A stretch of 56,712 nucleotides of DNA from JAAYJM01 sp964498585 (lineage in GTDB: Bacteria > Bacteroidota > Ignavibacteria > Kapaibacteriales > UBA2268): contig CAZCHH010000014.1 in assembly GCA_964498585.1 (NCBI GenBank), forward strand, positions 1 through 56,712, given 5' to 3'. Below the pieces are notes generated by a model. That model was not told the DNA's origin and did not search any database. It was given only the letters and a program-made list of their open reading frames with translations. Shown piece by piece: positions 7,765 through 17,073 of the stretch; positions within the stretch are counted from its first letter, which is position 1; each line of letters begins with the position of its first letter. The translations under genes were made by a program, and so were the position numbers.

Positions 7765-9116
7765 TATTTACCAATACAAAAATTTGAAAAAATATTGTTT
7801 AAAACTTCCTCGCTCCAGTTTTCGCCTGTAAGCTCACCAAGTGGTTTTATTGCATTTCTCACATCAATAGCTATAATCTCATTTTGAAAATCGCTTTTTG
7901 CACTCGTTTCTGCTAAAGCTAAAGAATCAGATGCTCGCAAAAGCAAATCCCTTTGTCGCTCATTAATCAAGTACTCATTCGTTTGAACAATTGAGCAGTT
8001 TGCTTCTTTTTCAATCATATTGACTAACTCTTTAATTCCAATTCCTTGTTTTGCTGAAATATAGCAAATTCCATCTTCTTTCAAATCGGCAGTAAAATCA
8101 ATTTTATCTATTTTATTTTGAATTAAAATTGTAACTGAATTTGGAAATTTAATTTTTATTTCGGTAAAAAGCTTACTTGAATTTTCTTCGCTAATGCTTA
8201 TATCGTTAATAATCAAATTCAAATCTGCCTGCTCTAAAATGGATTCTGCCATTTTAATTCCTTCAATTTCAACGTAATCATCGGAAGAACGCAGTCCGGC
8301 AGTATCAATAAGTTTTACTGGTATTTGGTTTATGTAAAAAGTGTCTTCAATGTAGTCGCGTGTTGTTCCCGGAATGTCGCTTACAATAGAGCGTTTTTTC
8401 TTTAATAATGTGTTGAATAGAGTGGATTTGCCAGAATTAGGATAACCGCTTATTGCAACGTAGAAGCCGTTTCTAAGTATTTGTGCAGAGCGGAAAGAAT
8501 TTGCTAAATTATTGCAAAATTCACCTGCATTTTTAATTAAATCGATTATTTTGGATTTATCAACAAATTCAATTTCCTCATCAGCAAAATCAAGTTCTAA
8601 TTCAAGCAAACTCAAGATGTTAATTAATTGTTTTCGAAAATCATTTATTTGTTCAGAAAGACCACCGGAAAGCTGACGTGCAGAAATTTGGCAGGCGGGA
8701 GCAGAAATCGAATGAATAATATCGGCAACTGCTTCCACTTGCGTCAAATCCATTTTCCCGTTTAAAAAGGCGCGTTTAGTGAACTCGCCCGGTTCTGCTA
8801 ATCTTGCTCCAAGTTCCTTAAGCACTCTAATTAATTCTTCTGATGCGATGTAGCCGCCGTGGCAGGTAAATTCTACGGTATCTTCGCCAGTGAAAGAATG
8901 TGGATTTTTGAAAATCAATGCTGCTAAGCTATCAATTACAGTGTTTTGGTAAATTATATTTCCAACTAATATTGTGTGGCTCTTTGCTTCTGCAATTTTT
9001 TTATTTGAAACGAAGCAGGAATCAGCAATTCGTATTGCATCTTTGCCGCTAATCCGCACCATTGCAATTCCGGAAATGCCCGGCGGGGTTACCAATGCTA
9101 CAATAGTATCTTCCAA
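7764..9116 (-). CDS. mnmE: tRNA modification GTPase MnmE (TrmE)
   Basis: A 450-residue MnmE, the usual length. The N-terminal tetrahydrofolate-binding domain begins 'DTIVALVTPPGISGIAMVRI'. The central helical part contains 'LNGKMDLTQVEAVADII'. The G domain has P-loop GYPNSGKST, switch 'SDIPGTTRDYIED' (K-loop) and 'DTAGLR', then 'NKID'. The conserved C-terminus 'FCIGK' carries the catalytic Cys. With MnmG it installs cmnm5 or related groups on wobble U34. It is the first gene of an operon with the TrmH-like gene and diverges from the oxidase gene across 72 bp. Confidence 0.98.
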   Translation of the reverse strand: MEDTIVALVTPPGISGIAMVRISGKDAIRIADSCFVSNKKIAEAKSHTILVGNIIYQNTVIDSLAALIFKNPHSFTGEDTVEFTCHGGYIASEELIRVLKELGARLAEPGEFTKRAFLNGKMDLTQVEAVADIIHSISAPACQISARQLSGGLSEQINDFRKQLINILSLLELELDFADEEIEFVDKSKIIDLIKNAGEFCNNLANSFRSAQILRNGFYVAISGYPNSGKSTLFNTLLKKKRSIVSDIPGTTRDYIEDTFYINQIPVKLIDTAGLRSSDDYVEIEGIKMAESILEQADLNLIINDISISEENSSKLFTEIKIKFPNSVTILIQNKIDKIDFTADLKEDGICYISAKQGIGIKELVNMIEKEANCSIVQTNEYLINERQRDLLLRASDSLALAETSAKSDFQNEIIAIDVRNAIKPLGELTGENWSEEVLNNIFSNFCIGK

Positions 9117-9188
9117 TTTTTTTATTTCTAATTTATATTTAATTTTACATTTTAATATAGACGTAAAATTAAAAAATAAAGTTGAAAA

Positions 9189-10313
9189 ATGGATTATGAA
9201 GTTGTAATTATTGGTGCTGGAATCGTTGGGCTTGCTGTTGCTACGAATCTTTCAAAAAATAGAAGCGTGCTGGTTTTAGAACGTAATTCCGGTTTCGGAC
9301 AGGAAACAAGTTCAAGAAACAGCGAGGTAATTCATTCCGGAATTTACTACCCTGCAAATTCGCTCAAAGCAAAGCTTTGCGTTCAGTCAAATAAAAATAT
9401 TTATCCTTTTTTAGAAAAACATAATGTTCCGCACAAAAGAGTAGGGAAATTCATCGTTGCTGTTAATGACGAAGATTCAATTGAATTGGAGCGGCTTTTA
9501 AAAAATGCAAAAAGCAATGGAGTTGAAAATATTCAGGAATTTCCTGTAAACAAATTAAAGGAAACGGAACCGAATATAAAATGCGTTGCTGCACTTTGGT
9601 CGCCAGATACCGGGATTGTGGACAGCCATTCTTTAATGAATGTGCTATATAATATTGCTAAAGAAAACGGAGCAGATTTCGCTTTTCATCATATGTTTTC
9701 AAAAGCAGAAAAGAAAAATGATTTATTTGAAATTGAAATCGAAACGAAAGATGGCGATATTTTTTCTGTTAGTTCCCAATACCTAATAAATGCTGCCGGA
9801 CTTAATTGTGATACCGTTGCAGCAAAATGCGGAATTGATATAGAAAAAGCAAATTATAAAATAAATTATGCAAAGGGGCATTATTTTAGGATTAAGCCGG
9901 GTAAAAGCAATTTAGCACATCATTTGATTTACCCAACTCCTCAAAAAAAATTAGCTGGTCTTGGTATTCATTTAACGATTGATATGTCTGGTTCGCTTAA
10001 ACTCGGTCCAGATGTGCAATTTTTAAATAATCGAACATTAGATTATTCTGTTCCGGATTACTTACAGGAAAAATTCTATAATGCAGGAGCAAGTTATATT
10101 AAAGGATTGGAGTTTGAAGATTTATCTCCCGACCAAGCTGGTATTCGTCCCAAGCTGCAACAGGAAGGAGGAGATTTTAGAGATTTTGTTATTCAGGAGG
10201 AAAGCGGCAATGGATTGGCTGGATTAGTAAATTTAATTGGAATAGAATCGCCCGGTTTAACATCTTCAATAGAAATAGCAAACGAGGTTGAAAAAATATT
10301 AAATAAAATATGA
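9189..10313 (+). CDS. FAD-dependent oxidoreductase, LhgO-like (L-2-hydroxyglutarate oxidase)
   Basis: A 374-residue DAO-type flavoprotein. It has the dinucleotide-binding fold GAGIVGLAVA (residues 9-18) followed by the acidic 'VLVLERN'. 'SSRNSEVIHSGIYYPANSLK' is the LhgO/L2HGDH signature; C-terminal 'PDQAGIRPKLQ' and 'GIESPGLTSS' match the family. The family oxidises L-2-hydroxyglutarate to 2-oxoglutarate and feeds electrons to the membrane. The start ATG is 72 bp from the divergent mnmE. Family membership is solid; exact substrate is inferred. Confidence 0.85.
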   Translation: MDYEVVIIGAGIVGLAVATNLSKNRSVLVLERNSGFGQETSSRNSEVIHSGIYYPANSLKAKLCVQSNKNIYPFLEKHNVPHKRVGKFIVAVNDEDSIELERLLKNAKSNGVENIQEFPVNKLKETEPNIKCVAALWSPDTGIVDSHSLMNVLYNIAKENGADFAFHHMFSKAEKKNDLFEIEIETKDGDIFSVSSQYLINAAGLNCDTVAAKCGIDIEKANYKINYAKGHYFRIKPGKSNLAHHLIYPTPQKKLAGLGIHLTIDMSGSLKLGPDVQFLNNRTLDYSVPDYLQEKFYNAGASYIKGLEFEDLSPDQAGIRPKLQQEGGDFRDFVIQEESGNGLAGLVNLIGIESPGLTSSIEIANEVEKILNKI

Positions 10314-10385
10314 TAAATAATTTGTAAAAATTTATTAAGTTGCTTTTTTTATAGTATATTTTTTTAAAATTAATAGGAAATAAAT

Positions 10386-10730
10386 ATGAACAACAATATT
10401 AAAATCGAGTATTTTGATAATTATGCTGTTGTTACAATGATTGGAGATTTCCATTCAATTGAAGATGCCGAGCAAATCCGTGAGACTTTTAAAGAAATTC
10501 AGAAAAAAGGTTTAAAAAACATTTTAGTTGATTTGAAAGAAGTATTCTTTTTAAATTCTCCAGTTATGGGCTCATTCCTTTCCGGAAGTGCTTTAGTTTC
10601 TAAAATAGACGGTAAATTTGTTGTTTTTAATGCAAATAATTATGTAGAAAACCTTTTCAGCGTTATGAAGCTTAACCTTGTTTTCTCAATTTGCAAAACA
10701 CTCGACAATGCACTCGAAATAATTAAATAA
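10386..10730 (+). CDS. STAS-domain protein (anti-anti-sigma-like)
   Basis: A 114-residue single STAS domain, the fold of SpoIIAA/RsbV. The line 'NILVDLKEVFFLNSPVMGSF' aligns with 'DLS.V.fiDSSGLG.L' of anti-sigma antagonists. In that alignment the phosphorylated Ser (second of D-S-S-G) is Pro (N-S-P-V), so control by a serine kinase of the SpoIIAB type looks impossible at this position. It is a single gene with its own terminator at 10788-10822. No kinase or phosphatase partner lies nearby. Confidence 0.8.
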   Translation: MNNNIKIEYFDNYAVVTMIGDFHSIEDAEQIRETFKEIQKKGLKNILVDLKEVFFLNSPVMGSFLSGSALVSKIDGKFVVFNANNYVENLFSVMKLNLVFSICKTLDNALEIIK

Positions 10731-11293
10731 ATATTATTTCCTATCAGACCTTTTCCAAATTGAAAGAAATTTCTTTTCTATAAATTTACTTTCCGAAAGT
10801 CAATCGGCTTTCGGAAAGTTTATTATTTTCTAACTAATTTATAATGAAGTAAGTTCTAATAACACATTATTGTTCGTCAATCTAAATTATAAAATGAAAC
10901 AAATGTTTTGTATAAATGGAGATGACTTTATTTTAAACTGCCATTGGTAACTAATCGAAGAATCTCAAATCTTGTATTATTATTGACTTGTGAGATTTCT
11001 CACTTCGTTTCGAAATGACGAGCAAAAATGAATTTTTAGAACTTCTTTTATATTAGAAATGTTATGAATACTTTTTAATCAATATTAAAATTCAATTTTA
11101 TTTTTAACAAACTCAAAAATAACAACAAAAACGTTATGAAATGAAATAATTTCTTAGAATTACAAAGTGAATTATAAAAGAGAAATAATTTTTTTCAAAT
11201 AATTTTTTAAAATTTGAGAAAAAGTATTTAACTAATAAATTACAAAAAATAGATAATTAATTCAATATTTTAAATATTTTCAAAAGTGTTACA
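10731..11293. repeat. Intergenic region with terminator and 80-bp repeat
   Basis: After the terminator, 10940-11019 is a copy of the 80-bp palindromic repeat ('gccattggtaact' to 'cgaaatgacg'). From 11020 to 11293 the sequence is very AT-rich with no frame or structure recognised. Confidence 0.7.
10788..10822 (+). terminator. Rho-independent terminator after STAS gene
   Basis: Perfect 12-bp stem actttccgaaag (10788-10799) / ctttcggaaagt (10808-10819) with an 8-nt loop, followed by 'ttattatttt'. The same stem sequence recurs at 43289-43323 and in decayed form at 46087-46121. Confidence 0.85.
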
Positions 11294-12008
11294 ATGGTAG
11301 AAGAAGTATTAGTTTCAGAAGGAAAATGTCTTTTTTGCAATCAAACATTTTCTCAAAGAGGAATAACCCGGCATTTAGTAAATCATTTGTCTGAAAAGAA
11401 TTAAAAGATAAAGAATTGCAGAATAAAACCGAATCCTATCGTCATTTACATGTATATTCCGAACCTTATTTCCTGCAATTAATCATAAAAGAAACAGAAA
11501 TTTTAGAAAGTTTAGACATTTTCCTTAGGCGCATTTGGCTTGAATGCTGAGATCATTTGAGTGCTTTCTCAATAAAAAGAAAAGTAATAGATATGGAGTT
11601 AAAAATTGAAAAAGTATTCTTCCCTAAGCTGGAGATAAATTATGAATATGATTTTGGCAGTACAACTAGTTTAAAAATAAAGATATTAAATAGCTATAAA
11701 TTAGATATGGATAATCAGGATATTATTTTACTTTCGCGTAACGAACCGCTAAAAATAATGTGCGATAAATGTGGAAAGTATCCAGCTGTTAATCTTTGTA
11801 TGAATGTAATTGGCAAGAACCATCATTTATCTGTGAAAAATGCTCTATAAAACACGCGAAAAAATGTGATGATTTTAAGGATTATGCGCTTTTACCTATT
11901 GTTAATTCTCCGAGAGTTGGAGTTTGCGCCTATGATGGTGGCGTAATTGATAAGGAAAGAGATGGAGTGTATAAGATGAAAGAAAGCGATTATACAGGAT
12001 TTAAGTAA
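11294..12008 (+). pseudogene. Decayed plasmid pRiA4b ORF-3-like gene
   Basis: Three consecutive pieces in three frames read like one protein. 11294-11404 gives a C2H2-like finger (C-x2-C ... H-x3-H: 'KCLFCNQTFSQRGITRHLVN'). From 11401 in the next frame comes 'LESLDIFLRRIWLEC', a TGA stop, then 'DHLSAFSI ... YEYDFGSTTSLKI ... CDKCGKYPA'. From about 11796 in the third frame come 'FICEKCSIKH' and 'VNSPRVGVCAYDGG'. The order matches zinc-finger proteins with a pRiA4b ORF-3-like domain. Two frameshifts and one in-frame stop make a functional product unlikely. Sequencing error cannot be excluded for a single site but is unlikely for three. Confidence 0.75.
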
Positions 12009-12124
12009 AAAGCGAGAGTCAAAATTTTACTTTTCAGATTACATATATATATTTATAATTTCAATAAATTTTATTTATTTTTAAACGTCAATAGAAAAAA
12101 AAGAAAAAATTAAAATGAAATAAA

Positions 12125-13372
12125 ATGGCAATAGTTTACGAAAAACAAATGAGTGTTAAGCCCGGCCCATTTGAACACTTTGATTTAACAACCTTTTTTA
12201 TATATATACTCCTTGTAGGAATAGGGCTAATATCAATTTATAGCGCGACTTATGAAGCCGGAATAAGTGTTAATTTCTTTAAGCAATTAACTTTTTTTGG
12301 AATGAGTATCGTCATTTTATTCATCACAATGTTTTTGCCTTTAAGATGGTTAATGGCTTATACAGAAGTGGCATACGTATCTACAATGGTCTTATTGTTG
12401 TTTGTGTTTATTTTTGGTAGAGAAGTAGGTGGAACTAAAGGTTGGATTGGATTTGGCGGATTTGGTATTCAACCAGCAGAATTAGCAAAATTGATAACTC
12501 TGTTAACGGCTGCAAAATTTTTAACTTCAAAAGGAACTGATATAAAAAAAATCAGAGACCTTGGCACTTTAGTTCTTATTATAATTGTACCTGTAGTACT
12601 AATTGTCCTCCAACCTGATATTGGGACAGCTTCAGTTTTTATTCCTATACTTCTTGGTTTACTCCTTTGGGCTGGCTTTGATATTTTTACTTTGTTTATT
12701 GTTGTTTCACTACCAGTAATCTTTATCATATCCTTGTTAGGAACTTCTTATTACGTAGCTTCATTAATAATTTTTTCTATAGTTACTTTTTTATTTAGAA
12801 AAAGAATTTATATATCAACGTTAGCAATAGTTGTTGCTATAGTTGTAGGGCTTTCCAGTCCAATAATTTTTGATAATTTAATGCATCATCAAAAGGGCAG
12901 AATTGAGACATTTCTTAATCCGGGAAGCGACCCTCAGGGAAAAGGATATAACGTTATTCAATCGACTCTTGCTGTTGGTAGCGGTGGTTTGGTTGGCAAA
13001 GGATTCCTCAAAGGCACTCAAACGCAGCTAAGATATATACCAGAGCAAAGCACAGATTTTATCTTTTGCGTTCCAACTGAAGAGTTCGGTTTTGTTGGTG
13101 GGGCTTTTGTTATTATTCTTATTGCTGCACTGATGCTAAGGGCGTTAAGGATATCTGCTGAATCAAACAGTAAATTTCTTAGTATAGTTGCTTTTGGCAT
13201 TGCTTCAATTTTCTTTTACCATTCAATCATAAATATAGGTATGGTAATCGGACTTATGCCAGTAATGGGTATTCCCCTGCCTTTTTTAAGCTACGGCGGC
13301 TCGGCGCTACTCACAAATTCTGCTATGATTGGCCTTTTGCTCAATGCTTACAGATTAAGAAGGAAAAATTAA
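12125..13372 (+). CDS. rodA: Rod shape-determining SEDS protein RodA
   Basis: A 415-residue polytopic SEDS-family peptidoglycan glycosyltransferase. Signatures are 'GTKGWIGFGGFGIQPAELAK' (about residues 103-122), 'LQPDIGTASVFIPI' with the catalytic Asp, 'GSDPQGKGYNVIQSTLAVGS', 'TDFIFCVPTEEFGFVG' and the C-terminal 'PVMGIPLPFLSYGGSALLTN'. The RodA-like 'GVGxxxGxTQxxLxYIPExxTDFIF' stretch is present. It polymerises glycan strands for cell elongation with PBP2, whose gene is not adjacent. msrB begins 2 bp downstream, so it heads a rodA-msrB-msrA operon. Confidence 0.95.
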   Translation: MAIVYEKQMSVKPGPFEHFDLTTFFIYILLVGIGLISIYSATYEAGISVNFFKQLTFFGMSIVILFITMFLPLRWLMAYTEVAYVSTMVLLLFVFIFGREVGGTKGWIGFGGFGIQPAELAKLITLLTAAKFLTSKGTDIKKIRDLGTLVLIIIVPVVLIVLQPDIGTASVFIPILLGLLLWAGFDIFTLFIVVSLPVIFIISLLGTSYYVASLIIFSIVTFLFRKRIYISTLAIVVAIVVGLSSPIIFDNLMHHQKGRIETFLNPGSDPQGKGYNVIQSTLAVGSGGLVGKGFLKGTQTQLRYIPEQSTDFIFCVPTEEFGFVGGAFVIILIAALMLRALRISAESNSKFLSIVAFGIASIFFYHSIINIGMVIGLMPVMGIPLPFLSYGGSALLTNSAMIGLLLNAYRLRRKN

Positions 13373-13374
13373 TT

Positions 13375-13746
13375 GTGAATAATTTTAATAAATTGACTGC
13401 TGAAGAAGAGAGAATAATTATCCATAAAGGAACTGAAGCTCCTTTTTACGGAATGTACCTTCATCATTATCAGAAAGGTATTTATATTTGCAAACAATGT
13501 GATGCTGAACTTTATCGTTCTGAAGATAAATTCGACTCTGGATGCGGATGGCCCAGTTTTGATGATGAAATAAAAGGTGCTGTAAACCGCTCAAAAGATG
13601 CTGATGGTCGAAGAACTGAAATACTATGCAATAATTGCGGCGCTCATCTCGGACATATCTTTACTGATGAAAATTTTACTCCAAAGAATACCCGCCATTG
13701 TGTAAATTCACTTTCTCTAAATTTTAAAACGGAAGAAAATGGATAA
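13375..13746 (+). CDS. msrB: Peptide methionine-R-sulfoxide reductase MsrB
   Basis: A 123-residue MsrB domain. The structural zinc is held by two CxxC pairs: 'CKQCDAELY' and 'CNNCGAHLGHIF'. The core 'FDSGCGWPSFDDEI' and catalytic Cys in 'RHCVNSLSLNF' are present, so it should reduce the R epimer of methionine sulfoxide. Translation starts at GTG 13375, two bases after the rodA stop; no ATG fits. It overlaps msrA by 8 bp, so the two reductases for opposite epimers are co-expressed. No signal peptide is seen; cytoplasmic. Confidence 0.96.
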   Translation: MNNFNKLTAEEERIIIHKGTEAPFYGMYLHHYQKGIYICKQCDAELYRSEDKFDSGCGWPSFDDEIKGAVNRSKDADGRRTEILCNNCGAHLGHIFTDENFTPKNTRHCVNSLSLNFKTEENG

Positions 13747-14227
13747 CATTGAAATTGCTTATTTTGCAGGTGGTTGCTTTTGGGGAGTTGAATACTATTT
13801 CCAAAATCTTGAAGGAGTAATTTCGACTAAAGTTGGCTTTATGGGTGGTTTTGTTTCAAATCCTACTTACAAACAGGTATGCTCTGAAAATACCGGTCAC
13901 GCAGAAACTCTCGAAGTAAAGTTCGATAATCAAAAAACATCATTTGAAACACTTGCAAAACTTTTCTTCGAAATACACGACTCTACTCAAATAAACAGAC
14001 AAGGTCCTGATATCGGAACGCAGTATCGCTCTGCTGTTTTTTTTAAAAATGAAAAGCAAAAAGAAATCGTGCTTAATTTAATCAATTTTTTAAAAGAAAA
14101 AGGGATTGATGCTGTTACTCAATTATTGCCTACAACTACATTTTGGGAAGCAGAAGATTATCATCAAAAATACTATCTTTATAAAGGACAAAAGCCATAC
14201 TGCCACTTTAGAAAGCTAATTTTTTAA
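13739..14227 (+). CDS. msrA: Peptide methionine-S-sulfoxide reductase MsrA
   Basis: A 162-residue MsrA with the catalytic motif GCFWG (residues 12-16; Cys nucleophile) and family blocks 'VGFMGGFVSNPTYKQVCS', 'TGHAETLEVKFD', 'DIGTQYRSAVFF' and 'EDYHQKYY'. It reduces the S epimer of methionine sulfoxide, complementing the overlapping msrB product. There is no distal resolving-Cys extension at the C-terminus ('CHFRKLIF' contains one Cys that could serve). A hairpin at 14237-14262 follows. Confidence 0.96.
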   Translation: MDNIEIAYFAGGCFWGVEYYFQNLEGVISTKVGFMGGFVSNPTYKQVCSENTGHAETLEVKFDNQKTSFETLAKLFFEIHDSTQINRQGPDIGTQYRSAVFFKNEKQKEIVLNLINFLKEKGIDAVTQLLPTTTFWEAEDYHQKYYLYKGQKPYCHFRKLIF

Positions 14228-14236
14228 TAGCTTTCA

Positions 14237-14262
14237 AATGAAATTACTTCAGTAATTTCATT
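14237..14262. terminator. Hairpin between convergent msrA and mscS genes
   Basis: Perfect 12-bp stem aatgaaattact / agtaatttcatt with a 2-nt loop. There is no clean T-run on either side, so intrinsic terminator activity is uncertain. A 28-bp collapsed repeat of the 'tgtcattctg...cagaatga' type follows at 14317-14344. Confidence 0.5.
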
Positions 14263-14387
14263 ATGAATCCCAATATAAAGCTAAAACTTAATTTAAATGA
14301 AGATGATAAAAAAGACTGTCATTCTGACATCCGCCAGAATGAAAAGACAAATTGTCAATTATCAATTAATTATGTTGGTTTCTTTGT

Positions 14388-15437
14388 TTAATTGCTACTC
14401 CTAATATGCACATCTCTTTGTGGAAAAGGAATTTCAATACCGAGTTCAGTAAATCTTTTATTTATTTCATAGTTAATATCATTTCTAACTAAAAATGTTT
14501 TTGTAATATCTTCAATCCAAACTACAAGCAGGAAATTTAAGCTTGAATCTGCAAATTCAAGGAATCGGACAATAGGAGCTGGTTCTTCAACAATTAACTG
14601 GTAATTGTTTGCAATCTCTAATAGCGTTTTTTCTACCAATCGGACATCGCTCCCATAAGCCACTCCAATATTTACACTGACTTTTGATTGAACAGTTGTA
14701 ATACTTTCGTTGCTAATCTTTGAATTCGCTATATCAGCATTGGGAACAGTAAGAATTAATCCTGCCGGAGTTTGAATCCGGGTGCTTCTAATACCAATAC
14801 TAACAACTTTACCTCTTTCATTTCCTCCTATATCAATAACATCATCAATTTTAAATGGCTTATCTAAAAAAATGCTAATCCCGCCGAACAGGTTGGCAAA
14901 GGCATCTTTTGCAGCAAAAGCAATAATAGCTCCTATAATACCAGCGGAAGCGAGCAACGGAGTAATATTAATTCTCCAAATAGAAAGTATAGACATAATG
15001 CAGATGATTATAATTGTTACCTTGCCAATTGTTACAAAAAGAGGAAGTATATCTTTGCTAAGTCCCGTAACATCAAAAAACTTGTCAAAAGCAATATTAA
15101 TTATTAACTTAATTATTTTTATGGAAGCAACCGTCCAGATAATAAGAATAATTGAATAAATTAATGAGTTAAAAATAAATACTAATTTATCATTTATATT
15201 AAATTGAGCGAAAGCGATAATAAATCCAAAGAGGAAAATAGTAAAAAAAAGTGGCTGATGAATAATATTTACAATTTTATCATCTAAATTAGTTTTGGTC
15301 TTTTTAGTTATTCTTAAAATAATTTTAGAAACAATAAAATCTACTATTTTTGCAAACATAAAGAATACAATAATGTATAAAAGAGCGGAAAGAAAAGGAT
15401 TGTCAAGTATTTCAAATATAAAATTGAATTCATTCAT
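14388..15437 (-). CDS. Small-conductance mechanosensitive channel, MscS family
   Basis: A 349-residue inner-membrane protein. Four to five hydrophobic segments precede the pore-lining helix 'LLASAGIIGAIIAFAAKDAF', then the beta domain 'NLFGGISIFLDKPFKIDDVI' and 'VVSIGIRSTRIQTPAGLILT', 'VPNADIANSKISN'. The C-terminal alpha/beta domain ends 'GIEIPFPQRDVHIRSS', the standard MscS end. It releases osmolytes on hypo-osmotic shock. On the coding strand a good 'aggag' lies about 7 bp before the ATG. Monocistronic. Confidence 0.95.
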   Translation of the reverse strand: MNEFNFIFEILDNPFLSALLYIIVFFMFAKIVDFIVSKIILRITKKTKTNLDDKIVNIIHQPLFFTIFLFGFIIAFAQFNINDKLVFIFNSLIYSIILIIWTVASIKIIKLIINIAFDKFFDVTGLSKDILPLFVTIGKVTIIIICIMSILSIWRINITPLLASAGIIGAIIAFAAKDAFANLFGGISIFLDKPFKIDDVIDIGGNERGKVVSIGIRSTRIQTPAGLILTVPNADIANSKISNESITTVQSKVSVNIGVAYGSDVRLVEKTLLEIANNYQLIVEEPAPIVRFLEFADSSLNFLLVVWIEDITKTFLVRNDINYEINKRFTELGIEIPFPQRDVHIRSSN

Positions 15438-15584
15438 TTTAACTCCTAAAATCTATAAGTTAAATGTGTAAAAAATAAAATACTAATATAAAAAAAAGAA
15501 TATAATTTTTATAGTTGATAATTATTTATTAATTTTGTAAAAAAGAAGTGTTGAAAATTTTAAATAAATGGATAGATTAAATAA

Positions 15585-17054
15585 ATGGCAAAAACAACGA
15601 ATATTCTATTTGTATCGACTGAAGTATATCCTTTTATTAAAGCTGGTGGAATAGCAGACGTATCATATTCTTTACCTTTAGCATTAAAAGACTTAGGTTA
15701 CGACATAAGAGTTATGTTCCCTAAGTTTGGCATAGTGTCTGAGCGTATGAACAGAATTCACGAAATCAACAGATTGCGATGCATTCCAGTTCAGGTTGGT
15801 TCTGTAGTTGAAAATGCGAATGTGAAATCATCTTCCATGGCAAATCCAAGAGCTAAAGTGCAGGCATATATAACTACAAATCAAGCATATTTCGATTCGA
15901 AAAAAGGAATTTATAACGACCCAAAAACAGGAAAAGAATACCCGGATAACGATGAAAGATTTATTTTCTTTTGCAAAACTGTTATAGAAACTTGCTTAGT
16001 TTTAAATTGGTATCCTGATATAATCCATTGCAATGACTGGCAAACCGCTTTGGTCGCTGCTTATGCTAAAACAGTTTTTTTAAACAAATTTAAAAAGACT
16101 AAAATTGTTTTTACCATTCATAATTTTTTTAAGCAGGGCATTTTCCCTTTAAAAACATTTGAAAAAACTCTTTTACCAAATGATATTGTTGAGAATTTTG
16201 AACATACAAAAAAGTTTAATTTTTTAAAATCCGCTTTAATTTATTCAGATTATATTACAACTGTAAGTCCAACTTATTCAAAAGAAATTTTGCAGGAGAA
16301 AAAGCTTAGTGGCGGTCTCAATACTTTACTTATCGAAAATGAAAGCAAATTTAAGGGAATCCTTAACGGAATCGACCCATTCGTTTGGAATCCAAGTTGT
16401 GATACTCATCTGCAAGCAAAATATGACGATAATTTACAAGAATTTAAGCAAGACAATAAGCAATTTTTATTAAAGAAATTTGGTTTTGAGCAAAATGACA
16501 ACACTCCATTAATTGCTATGATTTCACGCCTTGATGAACAAAAAGGTATAAATCTATTTATTGATGCTGCAGATGAAATATTCCAGAAAGATGTCAAGAT
16601 GCTTCTTCTTGGTGATGGAGATGCTGAATTAGTTACAAAACTTAAAGAAATTGCTCATAAATATCCCAAGAAATTCATTTTTATAAATGGATTCGACGAC
16701 CCACTTGGACACCAAATAGAAGCTGGTGCCGATATATTTCTTATTCCTTCAAAATACGAACCCTGCGGACTTAATGCTATCTACTCTCTTGCTTATGGTA
16801 CTATTCCTGTTGTCCGTGCTACTGGCGGACTTATCGATATTGTCAAGGAATATAAACCAAAAACAAAAGATGGTAATGGATTCTTATTCCAAAAATTCAC
16901 ATCTTCTGCACTTCTCGATGCTTTAAATAATGCAATTGAACTCTACCAGAACAAAGAAGCATGGCTTGAATTATGTGAAAATTGTATTAAAAAAAAATAT
17001 TCTTGGGAAGAAAACGTCAAAGAATATAATGAGATTTACCATTCCATTTTATAG
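15585..17054 (+). CDS. glgA: Glycogen synthase (ADP-glucose type, GT5)
   Basis: A 489-residue GT5 glycogen/starch synthase. The N-terminal Rossmann domain has 'KAGGIADVSYSLPLALKDLG', the K-x-G-G-L binding loop for ADP-glucose. 'IIHCNDWQTAL' and 'IFTIHNFFKQGIF'-like segments follow. The C-terminal domain has 'MISRLDEQKGI' and 'PSKYEPCGLNAIYSLAYGTI', then 'VRATGGLIDIV', including the catalytic Glu of the EPCGL block. It makes alpha-1,4-glucan. It leads a tight operon with a DUF4270-like lipoprotein, an outer-membrane protein and hslV (gaps of 19, 6 and 0 bp). Confidence 0.95.
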   Translation: MAKTTNILFVSTEVYPFIKAGGIADVSYSLPLALKDLGYDIRVMFPKFGIVSERMNRIHEINRLRCIPVQVGSVVENANVKSSSMANPRAKVQAYITTNQAYFDSKKGIYNDPKTGKEYPDNDERFIFFCKTVIETCLVLNWYPDIIHCNDWQTALVAAYAKTVFLNKFKKTKIVFTIHNFFKQGIFPLKTFEKTLLPNDIVENFEHTKKFNFLKSALIYSDYITTVSPTYSKEILQEKKLSGGLNTLLIENESKFKGILNGIDPFVWNPSCDTHLQAKYDDNLQEFKQDNKQFLLKKFGFEQNDNTPLIAMISRLDEQKGINLFIDAADEIFQKDVKMLLLGDGDAELVTKLKEIAHKYPKKFIFINGFDDPLGHQIEAGADIFLIPSKYEPCGLNAIYSLAYGTIPVVRATGGLIDIVKEYKPKTKDGNGFLFQKFTSSALLDALNNAIELYQNKEAWLELCENCIKKKYSWEENVKEYNEIYHSIL

Positions 17055-17073
17055 ATTTTATTGAATAAATAAT

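Noticed and set aside
11545..11550. TGA inside 'WLEC*DHLSAF' as recoded selenocysteine or tryptophan
   Set aside because: Two frameshifts in the same gene point to decay, and TGA is used as a normal stop elsewhere.
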